Program-made: the position numbers and the translations under genes
From: Akkermansiaceae bacterium
Lineage (GTDB): Bacteria > Verrucomicrobiota > Verrucomicrobiia > Verrucomicrobiales > Akkermansiaceae
Length of the DNA stretch: 11,090 nucleotides
NCBI GenBank assembly: GCA_011524615.1
Contig: WTJZ01000106.1
Coordinates: 1-11,090, forward strand
Direction: 5' to 3'
Shown here: piece after piece, positions 8,164-11,090 of the stretch
Layout: each line of letters begins with the position of its first letter
How positions within the stretch are numbered: position 1 is the first letter of the stretch
The notes under the pieces: model-generated
What the model was told of the DNA's origin: nothing
Seen by the model: the letters and a program-made list of their open reading frames with translations, nothing else
The model's database searches: none

Positions 8164-11070
8164 TTACTCTACGATCACGCTGTACTCTACGGTACCAGAC
8201 TGCCCTGGCTCTAGGGCTGCCGCGAGTGGTACTCGAATATTGGTCACATCACTAGCTGTAGCAGATCCAGCCCAACTCAAACCACCATCGGTACTAAACA
8301 CCGCACTACCAGCGCCCGTCGGGTCAACCACCGTAACTGCAGCGCCTGAGTAACTCGTATGCTCCGGGATGCTCTCATAGATGATCACATCTGTCAAAGA
8401 GTCACTCCCTAGGTTTTGGAAGCTCGTACGGTAATAGATCGTGTCTCCAATCGAGAGAGAAGTAATCGGAGTCGACTGATAAGTCGTACCATCCGTGCTC
8501 TGCTCCTTCACTAGCTCTAGGTTACCAGCGATCACCTGAATCACATCGGTCACTGAGTCCGTCGTGCCAGCATTATCCTCAGCCTGTACCGTTAGCGTCA
8601 AGGTCGTCCCGATAGGAGTCGTACTCGGCACGCCCACGCGGAGGAAGACGGTTACTGATTCGTTCGCTGCAGGGAACGTAGAGAGACTGTACGTCCCAGG
8701 ATCATTGTTACTCGTTCCTGACCCAAGATTAGCACCGGTCGCATCCGTCCAGTATGCCGTGTAGCCTACTGGTAATGCTTCGGAGAGAGACACTTCTAGC
8801 GAAGTAGGCGTCAAGTTCCCCGTATTCGTGATCGTATGACTGAGGACCACATTTCCTCCTGCTACGACTGTCGCAAACACTTCAGGTTCTAGATCGATCT
8901 GATTCACCCCAGCGACGATGACATCGAATGAGATCTCATCATAGATGCTCGTATTATTCGTGGAGGTCGCTCTCACCGTAACGCTATACGTTCCAGGAGC
9001 CGTGCTCTCTGGGACACTGACCTGTGCGATCTGATGGAAGATATTAGAATCCTCTGTCAATACAGGTGAGAGTGCTCCCGTGTTCAGGATCTCCTCCTGT
9101 TCGCTGTCGTCTAGCGTTCCATTCTCCACACTATCTTCATAGAACTTCACGACGAGCCCCCCTGCGGTTACTGCCGTCAGAGTATAGGAATCAAAGTCCC
9201 CAGTCGTCGACTGTAAGGTCGTCCCCGCTAGCGCTGTTCTCACGTTCTGGATATCGATTGCGACCGTGCCAGCGTCACCTGCTACGAGTTCGATACTAGT
9301 AGCAGGATCATCCGACGTTGAGTCCTGGTCTCCAGTCTCTCCCGCAATCGCTACGTCAACTGCTGCAGGTAAGATCTCATCAATATTAATCGTCGTCGTG
9401 TCCGAAGTAGTACCGTCTGAGGAGGTAGCGCGGAGCACGATCGTCGTCGCCGTTGTCAATGACGCAGACTCATCAATGATCAGGCGCGCTACAATATCCT
9501 TATACCCGGTAGATGTAACGATCCCTGTATCTCGGATTCCATCACCATTAGAGTCTTGGAGAGGCGTGACGCCATCCGATTGCAAGAGCTCGATCGCGAT
9601 CAGTGATGCCTGTGAATTTGAGTCCACCGTCACATTGTAAGTATCTTCATTCGCTCCGCCTAAGAGATTCGTAATCGTTAATGGGACAAAGACCTCTTCC
9701 CCTGCACTACGTGTCTGCGCATCTGTGACATCACTCGTATTCACCTCTAGGAGAGCCAAAGCGGCATCCGCTTGCTCTGCTGGGTTATCCGTCACTGCTG
9801 GGTGCTGGAAGAGAGAACGGTCTGCGCCATTGCTGATCACTTGTGTACTAGCTGCTCCATTATACGGATCAAATGATGCCGTGTATGTCTGGCTTAGCGT
9901 ATCGCCACCTAGTCTCACAGGCACTTGGTTCGGGTCTACACTGCCCGCCGTCCCAGCATCATCCACATCAAATGTCGATCCTCCACTGAACGTAATAGAC
10001 GTCTCAGAAATGTTAGGAATAGAGCTGAACGTGAACGTCGCCTGGAACTCCTGTCCGATCTCAAGAACCTCCGTCCCATCCGCAGGATCCTCTAAGAAGA
10101 GCGCCACCTTCACCACATCATTCTGAATCGCGATCGAGCTATCAGTCGTCCACTCTCCGCCATTCGTACCATCATCCCAATAGTAGAGCACACCTGTAGC
10201 AGGCGCTAAGCTCCCCGCAACGATCGCAGAATAGTCCACCGCTCCATCATTGCTATCAAAGTCTAAGGCCCCCACCCCATTCGAGAGGTCTAACTCAATG
10301 AGAACACCATCCTTCGTACCGCCTTCGAATGGAATTCCAGCCTGACCATACACGCCCCCTTCACCGACATTAGATCCGCTGAGCGTAAAGGTCACCGCCT
10401 CAGCTGCTCCAACGACTTCTGTACTCGCAGACACTTGGTAATCGAGTACACCCTGTCCATTACTGAGCTCAGCTGTAATCCCTGTACGTGTCTCTGTCAC
10501 AGTAGTATCACTATCAGAGGTCACACTAAAGCCGACCGCAATGTCAGTAGCACCCACCGTCGCAGAACTCGTACTCGTAATCACACGGACGATAATCCCC
10601 GCCGTATCATCAGCAGCCAACTCAGGTGTCGCGACCGCTGTACTATACGTCGTCCCGTCATAAGACTGGAGGAGGAGATCACCTGGATCTACTTGACCAT
10701 TCAGATTCGCATCATAATAGATCTCTACCTGCTCACCATCTGCCCCCAGATCAGTCGTACCAGCCGGCGTAGACTCAAACTCTACCGTATAGCTATCAAA
10801 GGCATTACCTGTATTCTCCAGAATGTAGAAGTAATCTGCTGAGCCACCAGGTGATACAGTCAGCGTCGATGGCGTCGTAGAAAGACTCACGCCTGACTTC
10901 TCCGCCACGATGACGATCACCTCATTCGACGTGACCGACTGCGTCTGGCCAATCCCGTCCTTATATGTTGCTGTCGACTGAATCTTAATCTCGGCCCCAG
11001 CCATTGCACCTGCTGCATAAGAAGACGATATCATCGTCATCATGAGCAGCATGTAGTTCATAGGTTTCAT
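8164..11070 (-). CDS. Gene A: secreted acidic multi-domain Ig-like/DUF11 surface protein (968 aa)
   Basis: Function unproven; it looks like an exported structural or adhesive protein. Residues 1 to about 25 form a signal peptide (Lys-3, a Met/Leu/Ile-rich core, small residues SSSYAAGAMA before cleavage). Residues about 27-58 match the 'ATY.D..G..QS..SN.V' lead-in common in DUF11 proteins. NEW3/CARDB-like or Ig-like modules follow at about 60-185, 205-375, 390-550, 555-720 and 726-848, then a DUF11-type domain at about 850-968 containing an Asp-box-like STDGGLSW (926-933). EF-hand-like loops lie at 120-131 (DANLNGQVDPGD), 506-517 and, degenerate, 646-657. By hand count there are about 130 Asp/Glu against about 22 Lys/Arg, and no Cys. 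The chain stops right after the DUF11 strands (YSVIVE) with no LPXTG, PEP-CTERM, T9SS or barrel anchor. The ATG at 11070 is first in frame after the short visible leader; Met-4 is an alternative. No clear Shine-Dalgarno site is seen. The N-terminal modules are paralogous to those of gene B downstream. Confidence 0.93.
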   Translation of the reverse strand: MKPMNYMLLMMTMISSSYAAGAMAGAEIKIQSTATYKDGIGQTQSVTSNEVIVIVAEKSGVSLSTTPSTLTVSPGGSADYFYILENTGNAFDSYTVEFESTPAGTTDLGADGEQVEIYYDANLNGQVDPGDLLLQSYDGTTYSTAVATPELAADDTAGIIVRVITSTSSATVGATDIAVGFSVTSDSDTTVTETRTGITAELSNGQGVLDYQVSASTEVVGAAEAVTFTLSGSNVGEGGVYGQAGIPFEGGTKDGVLIELDLSNGVGALDFDSNDGAVDYSAIVAGSLAPATGVLYYWDDGTNGGEWTTDSSIAIQNDVVKVALFLEDPADGTEVLEIGQEFQATFTFSSIPNISETSITFSGGSTFDVDDAGTAGSVDPNQVPVRLGGDTLSQTYTASFDPYNGAASTQVISNGADRSLFQHPAVTDNPAEQADAALALLEVNTSDVTDAQTRSAGEEVFVPLTITNLLGGANEDTYNVTVDSNSQASLIAIELLQSDGVTPLQDSNGDGIRDTGIVTSTGYKDIVARLIIDESASLTTATTIVLRATSSDGTTSDTTTINIDEILPAAVDVAIAGETGDQDSTSDDPATSIELVAGDAGTVAIDIQNVRTALAGTTLQSTTGDFDSYTLTAVTAGGLVVKFYEDSVENGTLDDSEQEEILNTGALSPVLTEDSNIFHQIAQVSVPESTAPGTYSVTVRATSTNNTSIYDEISFDVIVAGVNQIDLEPEVFATVVAGGNVVLSHTITNTGNLTPTSLEVSLSEALPVGYTAYWTDATGANLGSGTSNNDPGTYSLSTFPAANESVTVFLRVGVPSTTPIGTTLTLTVQAEDNAGTTDSVTDVIQVIAGNLELVKEQSTDGTTYQSTPITSLSIGDTIYYRTSFQNLGSDSLTDVIIYESIPEHTSYSGAAVTVVDPTGAGSAVFSTDGGLSWAGSATASDVTNIRVPLAAALEPGQSGTVEYSVIVE

Positions 11071-11090
11071 TTATGTGTGTATGTTTTAAA

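Noticed and set aside
202..10842. Plus-strand open frames of 60-135 codons scattered across the window
   Set aside because: Each lies antisense to a long, clearly coding minus-strand gene with a signal peptide and domain structure. Their translations are rich in Ser, Pro, Arg and Cys, lack domain signals, and have no spacing or start context of real genes.
11071..11090. Promoter or ribosome-binding site for gene A
   Set aside because: Only 20 A/T-rich bases upstream are visible, with no Shine-Dalgarno-like sequence and no room for a full promoter.
1..11090. CRISPR array, tRNA, insertion sequence or direct DNA repeats
   Set aside because: No spaced identical repeats, cloverleaf, transposase-like frame or terminal inverted repeats were found. 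The repetition present is at the protein level and diverged in DNA.

Overview
The window holds three large genes, all on the minus strand and read in the order A (8164-11070), B (2264-8053), C (1-2276, cut by the left edge). All three begin with export signals and consist almost entirely of beta-rich extracellular-type modules. Nothing convincing is coded on the plus strand. I see no tRNA, rRNA, CRISPR array, insertion sequence or long intergenic gap.

The cell is a diderm bacterium. Protein B ends in about 790 residues of alternating beta-strand character finishing in a terminal Phe, as expected of an outer-membrane barrel inserted by the BAM machinery. GC content is near 50 %, CTAG-containing codon pairs are common, starts lack strong Shine-Dalgarno sites, and the exported proteins are very acidic. 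This would fit a marine or brackish Verrucomicrobiota-like or gammaproteobacterial genome, but the phylum cannot be fixed from this window.

Gene A (968 aa) is a secreted, Cys-free, highly acidic chain of Ig-like/NEW3-like modules ending in a DUF11-type domain, with no visible anchor. Gene B (1929 aa) starts with modules recognisably homologous to those of A. It continues through a DUF11 domain, an SdrD-B/CNA-B-like domain and an intimin/invasin-type Ig domain, and ends in the large barrel. Gene C (at least 758 aa) carries two LamG/jelly-roll-like domains flanking a beta module and a helical repeat pair, and is entering what may be a 'DFGDAP'-type domain at the edge.

A and B are separated by 110 bases holding a 12-bp RNA stem-loop with G-U pairs that fit only the minus-strand transcript, and a possible extended -10 promoter before B's GTG start. 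B and C overlap by 13 bases, or are 5 bases apart if C uses its second ATG. The most economical reading is one cell-surface locus: a soluble structural or adhesive protein (A), its outer-membrane-anchored paralogue or partner (B), and a large lectin-like surface protein (C). The functional link is inference; the shared modules and gene order are visible in the sequence.
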